DNA of 14,581 bases from Patescibacteria group bacterium (GCA_009691555.1 SICB01000014.1:1-14581), one strand, 5' to 3'; counted from the stretch's first letter, positions 6,435 to 13,390 are shown. The notes: a model not told the origin generated them from the sequence alone. Program-made: numbers and translations.

Positions 6435-7535
6435 ATGAAAGATATTTATAGCCCGCTAGAGATTGATGAAGAATGGGACAATTACGCCCCAGCAGCCGAC
6501 GGCAGCAGTACTGCACTCATGGAGCGCCCAGTTGGCGTATCGACAGATGGACTGACAGAAGGAAACGGACTGAATACTGAAGGCGCAATGGCTACTAAGA
6601 TTGCGGTCACTTCTCCAGATGATATGTCAAAGAGCAATGTAATGCCCGGCATTAATGACTCGCCCGGCGACGGCACAAAGGAGCCCGACCAGACTAACAT
6701 TGCCTACGATGCCGCCGAAGCGTTGATTGATAAGCCTGCAGCTGACGCCGACCTAGTCACCACTCCAGACACCACTCCAGGATTCGCTGCTACTGATGGA
6801 GACACCTTTGATATTAACGACACAAGAGGATTGGTTAAGATAACTCCTGACGAACCGACTTCCGACAAACCAGCTCCCGAAACTACTATTGCAGGCACAC
6901 CTCACGATATTGAGCCAGTCAAAATCAGTGTCATGGGCGGCGAAACACCCGACTCTAACGACACATTACCTGATCCCATCGATCAGTCAAAAGGAGGCAC
7001 TAGTAGCCCTGACGTACCAGTTATTACGCCGTATATTGCACCAGTCGAGCCAGGTGAAGAGCCAAAAGATGAGACAAAAGGAGATAGCGATATTGTCATC
7101 GACACCGGTACAATAACCCCTGACACAGGTGAGAAAAGTACTGACACAATTAAAGCTAGCGACGACGACGGCGAGAGCAGCAGCGATGACGACACAGAAA
7201 ATGCCGAAGCCGATACTAGTAGCTCAGATTCCGCTGACAAATCTTCTGAAACTAAAGCTGACAAGCCGAAGGCCCCAACAAGCGCGGGCGATGACGAACT
7301 AGCAGGTATTTTGGACAAATGGGACCAATCTAACAAAGAGATTGCCGACATGCTAAAGGCGGCCAGAAAAGAGATTGAGGCTAATGTATTAAGAATGAGC
7401 GACCAAAAGACTAATCTTAAGACCGATCTAGAGCAGCAGATAGCAGACCTCGACGAAGGCATAGCTAACGAAAACGCCAGACTCGCAAAAATCGAGACCA
7501 ACTTGGCCAAGCTACCTAGTGATGAAGCTAATTAA
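6435..7535 (+). CDS. Acidic, probably disordered protein with C-terminal coiled coil
   Basis: 366 aa; no family recognised. Residues 1 to about 280 are low complexity, rich in Asp, Thr, Pro, Ser and Glu, with recurring P-D/T-D-T turns and a Ser/Asp run near 240-265. The tail of this part turns Lys-rich (SSETKADKPKAPTS). The last 80 residues look like a long amphipathic helix: DELAGILDKWDQSNKEIADM, then Lys/Glu/Leu heptads to about residue 360, likely an oligomerising coiled coil. No signal peptide, membrane helix or sortase signal is seen, so it is probably cytoplasmic unless exported by an unknown route. AGAGAGG lies 8-9 bases before the ATG. It is transcribed alone, divergent from valS and convergent with tsaD. 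A structural, cytoskeletal or scaffold role is possible but unsupported. Confidence 0.8.
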   Translation: MKDIYSPLEIDEEWDNYAPAADGSSTALMERPVGVSTDGLTEGNGLNTEGAMATKIAVTSPDDMSKSNVMPGINDSPGDGTKEPDQTNIAYDAAEALIDKPAADADLVTTPDTTPGFAATDGDTFDINDTRGLVKITPDEPTSDKPAPETTIAGTPHDIEPVKISVMGGETPDSNDTLPDPIDQSKGGTSSPDVPVITPYIAPVEPGEEPKDETKGDSDIVIDTGTITPDTGEKSTDTIKASDDDGESSSDDDTENAEADTSSSDSADKSSETKADKPKAPTSAGDDELAGILDKWDQSNKEIADMLKAARKEIEANVLRMSDQKTNLKTDLEQQIADLDEGIANENARLAKIETNLAKLPSDEAN

Positions 7536-7545
7536 ACCTAGATAG

Positions 7546-7573
7546 CTATATCTAAATAACTATATCTAAATAA
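7546..7573. repeat. 14-bp tandem duplication between convergent genes
   Basis: CTATATCTAAATAA occurs twice back to back (7546-7559 and 7560-7573). The second copy runs into the last codons and stop of tsaD. Next to it, TAGATA-GCTA-TATCTA (7539-7554) is a 6-bp hairpin without a T run. No clear terminator is seen for either gene here. Confidence 0.7.
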
Positions 7574-8597
7574 GTTCTAGGCTCGAATCGGCTGTCAGTT
7601 CAAAAGGGTCAGTAATTTGGCCCTTTTGGTATTTTTGGTAGGCCAGGGCACCAATCATGGCGGCGTTGTCGGTGCAAAGTACGGGTGGTACAAAAATTGC
7701 CTCTGGAATAATATCGAGCAGTTTTTCTCGCAAGTAGGTATTGGCAGCAACCCCACCACCCACCACCAAAGCTTTGGGCTGGTATTGCAAATAGGCCTTG
7801 TGGGTTTGTTTGATCAGAGCAGTAATCGCCGCCTTTTGAAATGAGGCTGCCAAGTCGGCGACTACCTGCGGATCTAGCTGGTAGCTCTTGACGCCATCGA
7901 GCGCGCCAGGATTAACACCCGTAATCTGCTGCACTTGTCTTAAAACTGCCGTCTTGAGGCCCGAAAAGCTGAAATCAAAGCTAGCCTTGCCCAAATTGGC
8001 TATCGGAAACTTGTAGGCATCAGGATTGCCTTCTAGAGCTGCTTTAGAGACTGCTGGACCACCCGGATAACTAAGCCCAAGCAATTTAGCCACTTTGTCG
8101 AAAGCCTCGCCAGCGGCGTCGTCGAGGGTCTCACCGACCACTTCGCGCGAAAGGTCTTCGTGGTATAGCGATAGAGCGCTGTGCCCACCTGATACCGTTA
8201 GGGCTAGTATCGGAAACTCTGGCTTTTCGGCATCCAGAAAGCTAGCAAAGGCGTGCGCCCAAATATGATTGACCCCTATTAGTGGCTTGCGTTTGACCAA
8301 GGCCAGCGTCTTGGCGGTCATTACACCTATTAGCAGCGAGCCAATCAGGCCCGGCCCCTTGGTGACGGCGATGGCATCGATATCGTCCCAGGTGAGCTTG
8401 GCGTCGGATAGCGACTTTTCGATAACTGCAATAATTACCTCAATATGCGATCGGGCCGCTACTTCTGGCACTACACCTCCGTAGCGAGCGTGGATCTCGA
8501 CCTGTGAGGCGATAATGTTCGATAGCGCGGTGTGGCCATCGCGGATTACCGCCGCCGCCGTTTCGTCGCAACTAGATTCGATTGCAAGGATGTTCAT
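7566..8597 (-). CDS. tsaD: tRNA N6-adenosine threonylcarbamoyltransferase TsaD
   Basis: 343 aa, normal length. TsaD transfers the threonylcarbamoyl group from TC-AMP to A37 of ANN-decoding tRNAs (t6A), working with TsaB and TsaE in bacteria. Seen: ASKHA-fold start ILAIESSCDET (3-13); GGVVPEVAARSH (40-51); metal-binding H111 and H115 in NHIWAH; SGGHSAL; a GGP loop; VGGGVAANTYLR; and CTDNAAMIGA near the C-terminus. The ATG at 8597 begins the conserved sequence; a longer frame up to 8633 would start upstream of the -10 and is rejected. TATAAT ends 7 bases before the ATG, predicting a leaderless mRNA. TsaB and TsaE are not in the window. It diverges from the FemAB-like pair across a 59-bp gap. 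Confidence 0.97.
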   Translation of the reverse strand: MNILAIESSCDETAAAVIRDGHTALSNIIASQVEIHARYGGVVPEVAARSHIEVIIAVIEKSLSDAKLTWDDIDAIAVTKGPGLIGSLLIGVMTAKTLALVKRKPLIGVNHIWAHAFASFLDAEKPEFPILALTVSGGHSALSLYHEDLSREVVGETLDDAAGEAFDKVAKLLGLSYPGGPAVSKAALEGNPDAYKFPIANLGKASFDFSFSGLKTAVLRQVQQITGVNPGALDGVKSYQLDPQVVADLAASFQKAAITALIKQTHKAYLQYQPKALVVGGGVAANTYLREKLLDIIPEAIFVPPVLCTDNAAMIGALAYQKYQKGQITDPFELTADSSLELI

Positions 8598-8604
8598 AAC
8601 TGTC

Positions 8605-8633
8605 ATTATAATAACAAGCCAAGACATAGGCAA
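8605..8633 (-). promoter_or_regulatory. tsaD promoter (predicted leaderless)
   Basis: On the minus strand, -35 TTGCCT (8628-8633), 17 bases, -10 TATAAT (8605-8610), then 7 bases to the ATG. It faces the femAB promoter. The perfect inverted repeat TAACAAGC (8612-8619) / GCTTGTTA (8638-8645) spans both promoters almost symmetrically. Confidence 0.7.
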
Positions 8634-8649
8634 ATATGCTTGTTATAAT
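8621..8649 (+). promoter_or_regulatory. Promoter of the FemAB-like pair (predicted leaderless)
   Basis: Extended -10 TGTTATAAT (8641-8649) is followed by 7 bases and then ATG at 8657. A weak -35 AAGACA (8621-8626) lies 17 bases upstream of the -10. Its -35 interleaves with that of tsaD, so simultaneous RNA polymerase binding on both sides is unlikely. Confidence 0.65.
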
Positions 8650-8656
8650 AAAGACT

Positions 8657-9622
8657 ATGAAAAAAACCAGCCAACAAAATTGGGACCAGAGTCTAAGCCA
8701 GCTCGGCGGGCACCTGTACCAGTCCTCGCTATGGGCCAAATTTCAGCAGGCGCAGGGGCGGGAAGTGCTGCAAGACCAAGGCGATGGCTGGCTCTGGATG
8801 GGTGCCATTAGGCGCAGTGCCCTCAAAATCAACTATCTCTACGTTGCTTATGGCCCCACCGTCCGCGACGAGGCTGCTCTAAAAAAGTGCCTAGCCTCTA
8901 TTAGACACCGCGCCATCGCAGCCGGCGTGGTATTTGTGCGCACCGACATCATCAAAAACTTTAGCCCCAGCAAACTTCAGGCCATGGGGCTAGTGCCAAG
9001 GCCAGATATGCAGCCCAAGTACCGAATGCTATTAGACATCGATAAAAGCACTGATGAGCTCTGGATGGGCGTATCACAAAGCGCCCGCAGCTACATCAAT
9101 AGCGCCAAAAAGCGTGGTCTCGAATTTGAGATAAGCGAAAACCCTGCCGATTTGAAGATTTTTTTGAAAATGCAGGCCATTACGGCTCAGCGGCAGGGGG
9201 TTCGGAATCACCCCGACAGCTACTACCTGCATTTGCTCTCGGCACTAATACCGAGTGGTGCGTGCAAGCTGTACTTCGCTCGCACCAAAGACCAGTACAT
9301 CGCCAGCGCGCTGTGCATTGATTGGGGCAAAACTCGCTACTACGCCTACGCCGCCACCGATGACGAGCTGAACCGCACCACCAGGGGCGCCACGGTGCTT
9401 TTGTGGTGGCTTATCGAAAACGCCAAGAGTAGCGGCCTGCAGCGCTTTGATTACGGCGGCGTCGTACCGCTCGACTGGGACAGCCACCCCTGGATTGGCC
9501 ACAGTCGCTTCAAATCTCGATTTGGCGGAGAAATTATTGAAGGTTCAGGAACCTGGGACCTGCCCATCAACAAGCCCAAATATAAGCTTTATAAGCTCGC
9601 CACGAAGTTCAGGAAAAAATGA
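8657..9622 (+). CDS. FemAB-family (peptidoglycan bridge) ligase-like protein 1
   Basis: 321 aa. It looks like a FemAB/FemX protein of the double GNAT fold, which adds amino acids from aminoacyl-tRNA to the lipid II or peptidoglycan stem peptide on the inner membrane face. Seen: N-terminal YQSSLWAKFQ (21-30), typical of the family; paired GNAT-like halves; SARSYINSAKKRGLEFE (142-158), matching the basic helix of the second half; and FDYGG (264-268) followed by FKSRFGG (285-291), the usual C-terminal signature. No antiparallel coiled-coil arm of the staphylococcal type is obvious, as in the shorter Weissella FemX. An ATG at 8636 lies upstream of the -10 and is rejected. Its stop overlaps the next start (ATGA). 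Which residue it adds cannot be read from sequence. Confidence 0.87.
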   Translation: MKKTSQQNWDQSLSQLGGHLYQSSLWAKFQQAQGREVLQDQGDGWLWMGAIRRSALKINYLYVAYGPTVRDEAALKKCLASIRHRAIAAGVVFVRTDIIKNFSPSKLQAMGLVPRPDMQPKYRMLLDIDKSTDELWMGVSQSARSYINSAKKRGLEFEISENPADLKIFLKMQAITAQRQGVRNHPDSYYLHLLSALIPSGACKLYFARTKDQYIASALCIDWGKTRYYAYAATDDELNRTTRGATVLLWWLIENAKSSGLQRFDYGGVVPLDWDSHPWIGHSRFKSRFGGEIIEGSGTWDLPINKPKYKLYKLATKFRKK

Positions 9623-10671
9623 CCGCGCGCCAGGCCACACCAGAAGAAATCAAAAATTGGAGCGAGCTCGTATCGGGCAATCCATGGCCAGACGAGACAA
9701 TGCAGGGCAGTGCTTACGGCCAGCTGAAGAGTAGCTTTGGCTGGGGGGCAAGGCATTATGTTTTTGAAAGCCACGGCGCCAGGATTGCCGTATTGTTTTT
9801 GGTGCGCAAGCTGCCGTATTTTGGTGAAATCTGGTATGCCCCCAAGGGACCGTCGGTGGCTTCCATTGGCCAAATCAAAGAAGTCATGACAGCCATCAAG
9901 CCGGAGCTAAAGTCGGCTTTTTTGGTTAAGTTTGAACCCAATATCATACTTACAGACGAACATCGCAAGCAATTGCTAGCGCTGGGGCTAAACAAGGCCG
10001 TTTTCGATCTGCAGCTCAACAAATCTACTGTTATTATTGATTTGTCTGCTACAGAGGACGAAATAATGTCTGGGTTTAAGCAAAAAACTCGTTACAACAT
10101 CAGGCTCTCAGAACGCAGGGGAGTTGTGGTAAAGCCGGTCGATCTGACTCCAAAAAATATCAAAATAATGTACGGGCTGCTATTGCAAACCCAGTTGCGT
10201 AATGGCTTTTTTATGCGCTCGCAGGCCTACGCGCGCTCTTTTTGGGAATATCACACCAAAGCGGGGCAGGGGCAACTTTTTTTTGCATACCTCAAAAACG
10301 AAGTTTTGAGTGGGGCTTTTGTGACGGTGCAGGGCAAAAAAGCACTGTATAAAGACGGCGGCTCGAGCCGAGAGCACAAGAATATGATGGCGGCCTACAC
10401 CATGCAGTGGGAGATCATGAAGTGGCTCAAGGCTCGCGGCGTTACCGAGTACGACCTGGGGGGAGCACCACCCAAAAAGAGCCTTGATGATAAAAACCAC
10501 CCGCTTAGTGGCCTAGTGCAGTTTAAAACTGGCTTTAACTCCGAGGTTACGGAGTATGTTGGCGTTTACGATTGGCCGATTAGCCCCACGAAGTATCGGC
10601 AGTGGCAAAAGTTTGGCGAAAGACTGGCTGTCAAAAAAGAAATTACAATTAAAAAGAACTTATTTTATTAA
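9619..10671 (+). CDS. FemAB-family (peptidoglycan bridge) ligase-like protein 2
   Basis: 350 aa, a second FemAB/FemX-like protein starting inside the stop of the first (ATGA overlap), with AGGA five bases upstream; translation is probably coupled. Seen: QGSAYGQLKSSFGWGARHY (29-47), the family's N-terminal GNAT strand-helix; a substrate-loop-like APKGPSV; KQKTRYNIRLSERRGVV (154-170), the typical basic helix of the second GNAT half; and YDLGGAP (278-284) followed by FKTGFN (302-307). It matches the family signature more closely than its neighbour. Two paralogues in tandem suggest sequential residue addition, as for FemA and FemB, or different acceptors. Other uses of this fold, such as lipid aminoacylation, are possible. 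The promoter of the next gene lies across its stop codon. Confidence 0.9.
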   Translation: MTARQATPEEIKNWSELVSGNPWPDETMQGSAYGQLKSSFGWGARHYVFESHGARIAVLFLVRKLPYFGEIWYAPKGPSVASIGQIKEVMTAIKPELKSAFLVKFEPNIILTDEHRKQLLALGLNKAVFDLQLNKSTVIIDLSATEDEIMSGFKQKTRYNIRLSERRGVVVKPVDLTPKNIKIMYGLLLQTQLRNGFFMRSQAYARSFWEYHTKAGQGQLFFAYLKNEVLSGAFVTVQGKKALYKDGGSSREHKNMMAAYTMQWEIMKWLKARGVTEYDLGGAPPKKSLDDKNHPLSGLVQFKTGFNSEVTEYVGVYDWPISPTKYRQWQKFGERLAVKKEITIKKNLFY

Positions 10672-10674
10672 TCT

Positions 10675-10683
10675 TGCTATAAT
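10675..10683 (+). promoter_or_regulatory. Extended -10 promoter of the mutase gene (predicted leaderless)
   Basis: TGCTATAAT is an extended -10, followed by 7 bases and ATG at 10691. It starts four bases after the stop of the upstream gene, so the mutase can be expressed separately from the FemAB-like pair as well as by read-through. Confidence 0.75.
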
Positions 10684-10690
10684 TTGAATT

Positions 10691-12046
10691 ATGAATTTTA
10701 ACCAATCAATCTTTAAGGCCTACGATATCCGCGGCAAAGTGCCCGCCGAGCTGACCCCAGAAGTCGCCCGGGCTGTCGGACGAGCCTTGGCCGACTTCTT
10801 GCCGCCAGGCGAAGTTGCGCTGGGGCGCGATATGCGACCAGATTCTAGCGAGCTCGCAAGCGCATTATCGGCAGGGCTAACCGGCCAGGGCAGAGTGGTG
10901 GTAGATTTGGGTCAAATAACCTCAGACATGATGTACTATGCTGTCGGCCAGTATGGTTTTGCTGGCGGAGCGATGGTAACGGCCAGCCACAACCCTGGCG
11001 AATACAACGGAATCAAGCTAACCGCCAAGGGCGTGGCACCAATCGGCGAAGACAGCGGGCTAAGTGTAATTAAGCAAACCATCACCGACGATAGCTATCA
11101 GCCGCCCTCGGGCGATGGAACAGTCAGATCGCTCGATATTCTCGACGGCTGGGTTAAGCACGCGCTGACATTTGCCCCAAACCTAACCGCGCTGAAGGTT
11201 GGTATTGATGCTGGTAATGGTATGGGCGGAATCATTGTGCCAGAGCTCCAAAAGCTCACCAATCTACAAATTAGCGGACTGTATCTGGAACTCGACGGAA
11301 CCTTTCCGAACCACCCCGCCAATCCGCTTGTTTATGAAAATCTAAAAGATCTAATTGAGCTTGTCAAAGCCAACCAGCTAGATTGTGGCATTGCCTTTGA
11401 CGGCGATGGCGATAGAGCATTTATGGTCGATGACAATGGAGAAGTAGTAAGCGGCAGTGTTTTGGGCGCGCTACTCAGCGAACACTTTTTGAAGCTCAAC
11501 CCCGGCGCGACTATCTTATATAACGCCATCACATCGAAAATTGTACCCGAAACGATTGCTGCTGCTGGGGGCAAAGCAATCCGCACCAGGGTTGGCCACA
11601 GCTTCATTAAGGCCGATATGCGCCAGCACGGTGCTGTCTTTGCCTGCGAACACTCGGGCCACTTTTACTTTCAGGATAATTACAATGCCGATAGCGGTGT
11701 AATTGCTGCATTGTGTGTTTTGGACATCATCTCTCAGACCGGCAAAAAACTATCGGAGTTGTGTCGACCGTTAAGGCAAAAGTATCTTGATTCGGGCGAA
11801 ATCAACTTCGATGTTTCGGACAAAGATAAGACTATCGCCCTAGTAAGTGAGCATTACAGCGATGGCCAGACCGATAACCTCGACGGCACTACAATTAGCT
11901 ACCCAGACTGGTGGTTTAACCTCCGTCCCAGCAACACCGAACCACTGCTGAGGCTCAATATCGAAGCCGAAAATCCAGAGACTCTCAAGCAAAATCTTGA
12001 AGTAATTTCAAAAATTATCCAAAAATCTATTGACTCTAAGTACTAG
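10691..12046 (+). CDS. Phosphomannomutase/phosphoglucomutase (alpha-D-phosphohexomutase)
   Basis: 451 aa, full length. It interconverts hexose 6-phosphate and 1-phosphate (mannose and/or glucose), feeding nucleotide sugars for envelope glycans. Seen: start FKAYDIRGKVP typical of PMM/PGM; the phosphoserine loop TASHNP with Ser99; metal loop DGDGDR (237-242); the sugar-binding region GEVVSG and EHSGH (about 325-329); and the C-terminal phosphate-binding RPSNTEP (about 419-425). The overall pattern resembles AlgC/ManB-type PMM/PGM more than GlmM, but substrate preference cannot be read with certainty, so no symbol is given. TATAAT ends 7 bases before the ATG and no ribosome-binding site is seen. 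A long hairpin-rich stretch follows the stop before the first terminator. Confidence 0.95.
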   Translation: MNFNQSIFKAYDIRGKVPAELTPEVARAVGRALADFLPPGEVALGRDMRPDSSELASALSAGLTGQGRVVVDLGQITSDMMYYAVGQYGFAGGAMVTASHNPGEYNGIKLTAKGVAPIGEDSGLSVIKQTITDDSYQPPSGDGTVRSLDILDGWVKHALTFAPNLTALKVGIDAGNGMGGIIVPELQKLTNLQISGLYLELDGTFPNHPANPLVYENLKDLIELVKANQLDCGIAFDGDGDRAFMVDDNGEVVSGSVLGALLSEHFLKLNPGATILYNAITSKIVPETIAAAGGKAIRTRVGHSFIKADMRQHGAVFACEHSGHFYFQDNYNADSGVIAALCVLDIISQTGKKLSELCRPLRQKYLDSGEINFDVSDKDKTIALVSEHYSDGQTDNLDGTTISYPDWWFNLRPSNTEPLLRLNIEAENPETLKQNLEVISKIIQKSIDSKY

Positions 12047-12380
12047 CAGGAATACTATTAGGTACGGTTTGAGCCTTCTTGAGGTCTCAAAGGCAACAAA
12101 TTGAGCCATCAATTGGGTTAAAGGTTTGACGGCCAGCAATTGAAATCCGATTATTTGCTGATACCATATGCAGATAGTTGCTGAAATCAAAAAAATTGCT
12201 GGACGTCATTTTTACCAGGAACTATGGTCCAACGCCGCACCATAGTTCCTGAATTAGTGCCGGGCTCCTCTTGGAGCGCCCTTTCCGCCGAGGGACAGTG
12301 CAACCGATAGGAAACTATCGAGATGCAACTAACCAAGACGAGTCCGGCACGCCACCCCATTACATCCTAAGAGACTTTCG

Positions 12381-12422
12381 TTAGAGTACTTCATTGTATT
12401 CTATGAAGGTCTCTAATTTTTT
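12381..12422 (+). terminator. Strong Rho-independent terminator
   Basis: TTAGAG/CTCTAA (12381-12386, 12411-12416) encloses CTTCAT/ATGAAG (12389-12394, 12403-12408), separated by a 2x2 internal loop. TTTTTT follows (12417-12422). An upstream AGAGAC (12370-12375) could pair with GTCTCT (12409-12414), competing with the outer stem. It ends 4 bases before the -10 of the next gene. Confidence 0.85.
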
Positions 12423-12426
12423 GATA

Positions 12427-12432
12427 TATAAT
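12427..12432 (+). promoter_or_regulatory. -10 box of the nucleotidyltransferase-domain gene
   Basis: TATAAT lies 8 bases before the ATG at 12441, predicting a leaderless or near-leaderless mRNA. No good -35 is seen; the -35 region falls within the terminator hairpin. Confidence 0.55.
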
Positions 12433-12440
12433 CTTATGAT

Positions 12441-13331
12441 ATGAGTATTGCCCAAGCCCAACTCAAAGAAAAACAGGTTAGTGAATCTATACTGGATCTA
12501 CTGGCGTATTTTGCTGTGATGAATATCCGGCTGGATTTCGATACGCTCTACTCTTACCTATCAATCAAGACCGGGCATTTGGTGGTAAAAAAACAGCTAC
12601 GCAGCCTAATGCGCCAAGGCAAGGTGCAGTGCATTGATAATTTGTTTGGCCTTAAAGGGTACAAATATACTAGCCAAAAAATACCACGAGCCCATCGAGC
12701 TATTTTGCTCAAAAAAGCTCGGCACTGGAGCCGGCTGATTAGGCTAGTGCCAGCTGTTAAGTCGATTGTTGTCATCAATAGTGTGGCTTATGGCAATGTT
12801 CATAGTGATAGCGATATTGACCTTTTTATAGTTACATCACCGAACCGAATTTTTTTGACCAAGGGCTTTTTGATGTATTTTCTGAAACTTATCAAGCAAC
12901 TCGAGGACCAACAGGTATCGGCCGGCCGCTTTAGCCTTGGGATGTTTGTGACAACCAAGGGCGTAAAACTCGAAAAAGACATGATGAAGGTCAATAATCC
13001 CGCTTTGGCACCACAAATGATTACCGGTATTCCTGTCTATGGAGCTGACATTTGGTACGGTATTTTAAAAAATGACCCCTACCTGCAGGCCCATTTGCCT
13101 AACTACATCTGGCCCAAGACTTCAATCCGAATTCATGGCTCAGGCATTAAGCTCTTAGATAAGCTCGACGACATTGGCTACCGACGCCACCTGAGCCATA
13201 CCGCCAGCCAGCCCAAAACTCACCACCCGGATGCCTTCATTAGAGTCCGGCCAGATATTATCAATCTTCACCACAAGGGCACATCGGCCCAAATAGCCGA
13301 AAGGTGGCTGAGTATCCGCTCAAATTATTAG
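12441..13331 (+). CDS. Nucleotidyltransferase-domain protein
   Basis: 296 aa. The first 80 residues look like a winged-helix-type helical domain (ESILDLLAYFAVMNIRLDFD, then SLMRQGKVQ and a Tyr-rich wing). Residues 110-132 carry the Pol-beta-superfamily signature: NSVAYG (113-118) in place of the usual GS-x-A-x-G, then SDSDIDLFIV with Asp125 and Asp127 as metal ligands. The rest is helical and unassigned. Such proteins transfer nucleotides to RNA, proteins or small molecules, or act as MNT-type antitoxin/toxin pairs; no HEPN partner gene is adjacent, so that model is not favoured. The loss of the conserved Gly in the first motif is unusual. An ATG at 12436 is out of frame. Its stop codon lies inside the first CIRCE element of groES. 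Confidence 0.7.
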   Translation: MSIAQAQLKEKQVSESILDLLAYFAVMNIRLDFDTLYSYLSIKTGHLVVKKQLRSLMRQGKVQCIDNLFGLKGYKYTSQKIPRAHRAILLKKARHWSRLIRLVPAVKSIVVINSVAYGNVHSDSDIDLFIVTSPNRIFLTKGFLMYFLKLIKQLEDQQVSAGRFSLGMFVTTKGVKLEKDMMKVNNPALAPQMITGIPVYGADIWYGILKNDPYLQAHLPNYIWPKTSIRIHGSGIKLLDKLDDIGYRRHLSHTASQPKTHHPDAFIRVRPDIINLHHKGTSAQIAERWLSIRSNY

Positions 13332-13354
13332 CACTCACTACCAATGAGTGCTTG
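13328..13354 (+). promoter_or_regulatory. CIRCE operator 1 (HrcA binding site)
   Basis: TTAGCACTC, nine bases, GAGTGCTTG. It matches the CIRCE consensus in 16 of 18 arm positions. It overlaps the stop codon of the upstream gene and the -35 box of the groES promoter. Confidence 0.93.
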
Positions 13355-13381
13355 ACACCATGCTTCCAACAGATGTATATT
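13352..13381 (+). promoter_or_regulatory. groESL promoter
   Basis: -35 TTGACA (13352-13357), an 18-base spacer, -10 TATATT (13376-13381). It is bracketed by CIRCE 1, which overlaps the -35, and CIRCE 2, which begins nine bases after the -10, near the expected transcript start. Confidence 0.85.
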
Positions 13382-13390
13382 AGATAGTAA

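Larger units (their letters stand above)
12047..12440 (+). ncRNA. Candidate structured RNA (or long structured 3' UTR)
   Basis: There is no ORF. The stretch is full of perfect stems: TTTGAG/CTCAAA (12068-12091), AATTGA/TCAATT (12099-12114), CCAGCAATT/AATTGCTGG (12133-12202) and the 13-bp CAGGAACTATGGT/ACCATAGTTCCTG (12216-12251). GTGCCGG/CCGGCAC (12257-12350) encloses GCTCC-TCTT-GGAGC, CCCT/AGGG and CGATAG-GAAA-CTATCG with a GNRA loop. It ends in a strong terminator at 12422. A weak start site may exist (TTGACG 12126-12131, 17 bases, GATTAT). It does not resemble RNase P, tmRNA, SRP, 6S, 5S or T-box sequences that I can recognise. The exact ends are unknown. Confidence 0.5.

Noticed and set aside
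6983..7510. Long Ser/Leu-rich ORF (175 aa) antisense to the acidic protein
   Set aside because: Its Ser/Leu/Val content is the expected antisense of Asp/Glu/Lys/Thr codons. The + frame has a promoter, ribosome-binding site and coherent coiled coil.
8598..8633. Upstream in-frame extension of tsaD
   Set aside because: It starts before the -10 box. The conserved protein begins MNILAIESSCDET at 8597.
12257..12354. tRNA-like reading: 7-bp stem GTGCCGG/CCGGCAC, a D-arm-like GCTC/GAGC hairpin, and GCCA directly after the stem
   Set aside because: No T arm with a TTCGAAT-type loop, no two-base linker after the acceptor stem and no proper 7-base anticodon loop. The trailing CCA may be chance. Kept as part of the structured-RNA candidate.
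12047..12422. Assignment to RNase P RNA, tmRNA, SRP RNA, 6S RNA, T-box or hammerhead ribozyme
   Set aside because: The hallmark sequences I know for each (for example GAGGAAAGUCC, the tmRNA tag ORF, GGAAGCAG, the T-box UGG, CUGANGA) are absent.
12441..13331. MNT/HEPN toxin-antitoxin reading of the nucleotidyltransferase-domain gene
   Set aside because: MNT antitoxins are usually about 100-150 aa and paired with a HEPN gene. This one is 296 aa and has no such neighbour.
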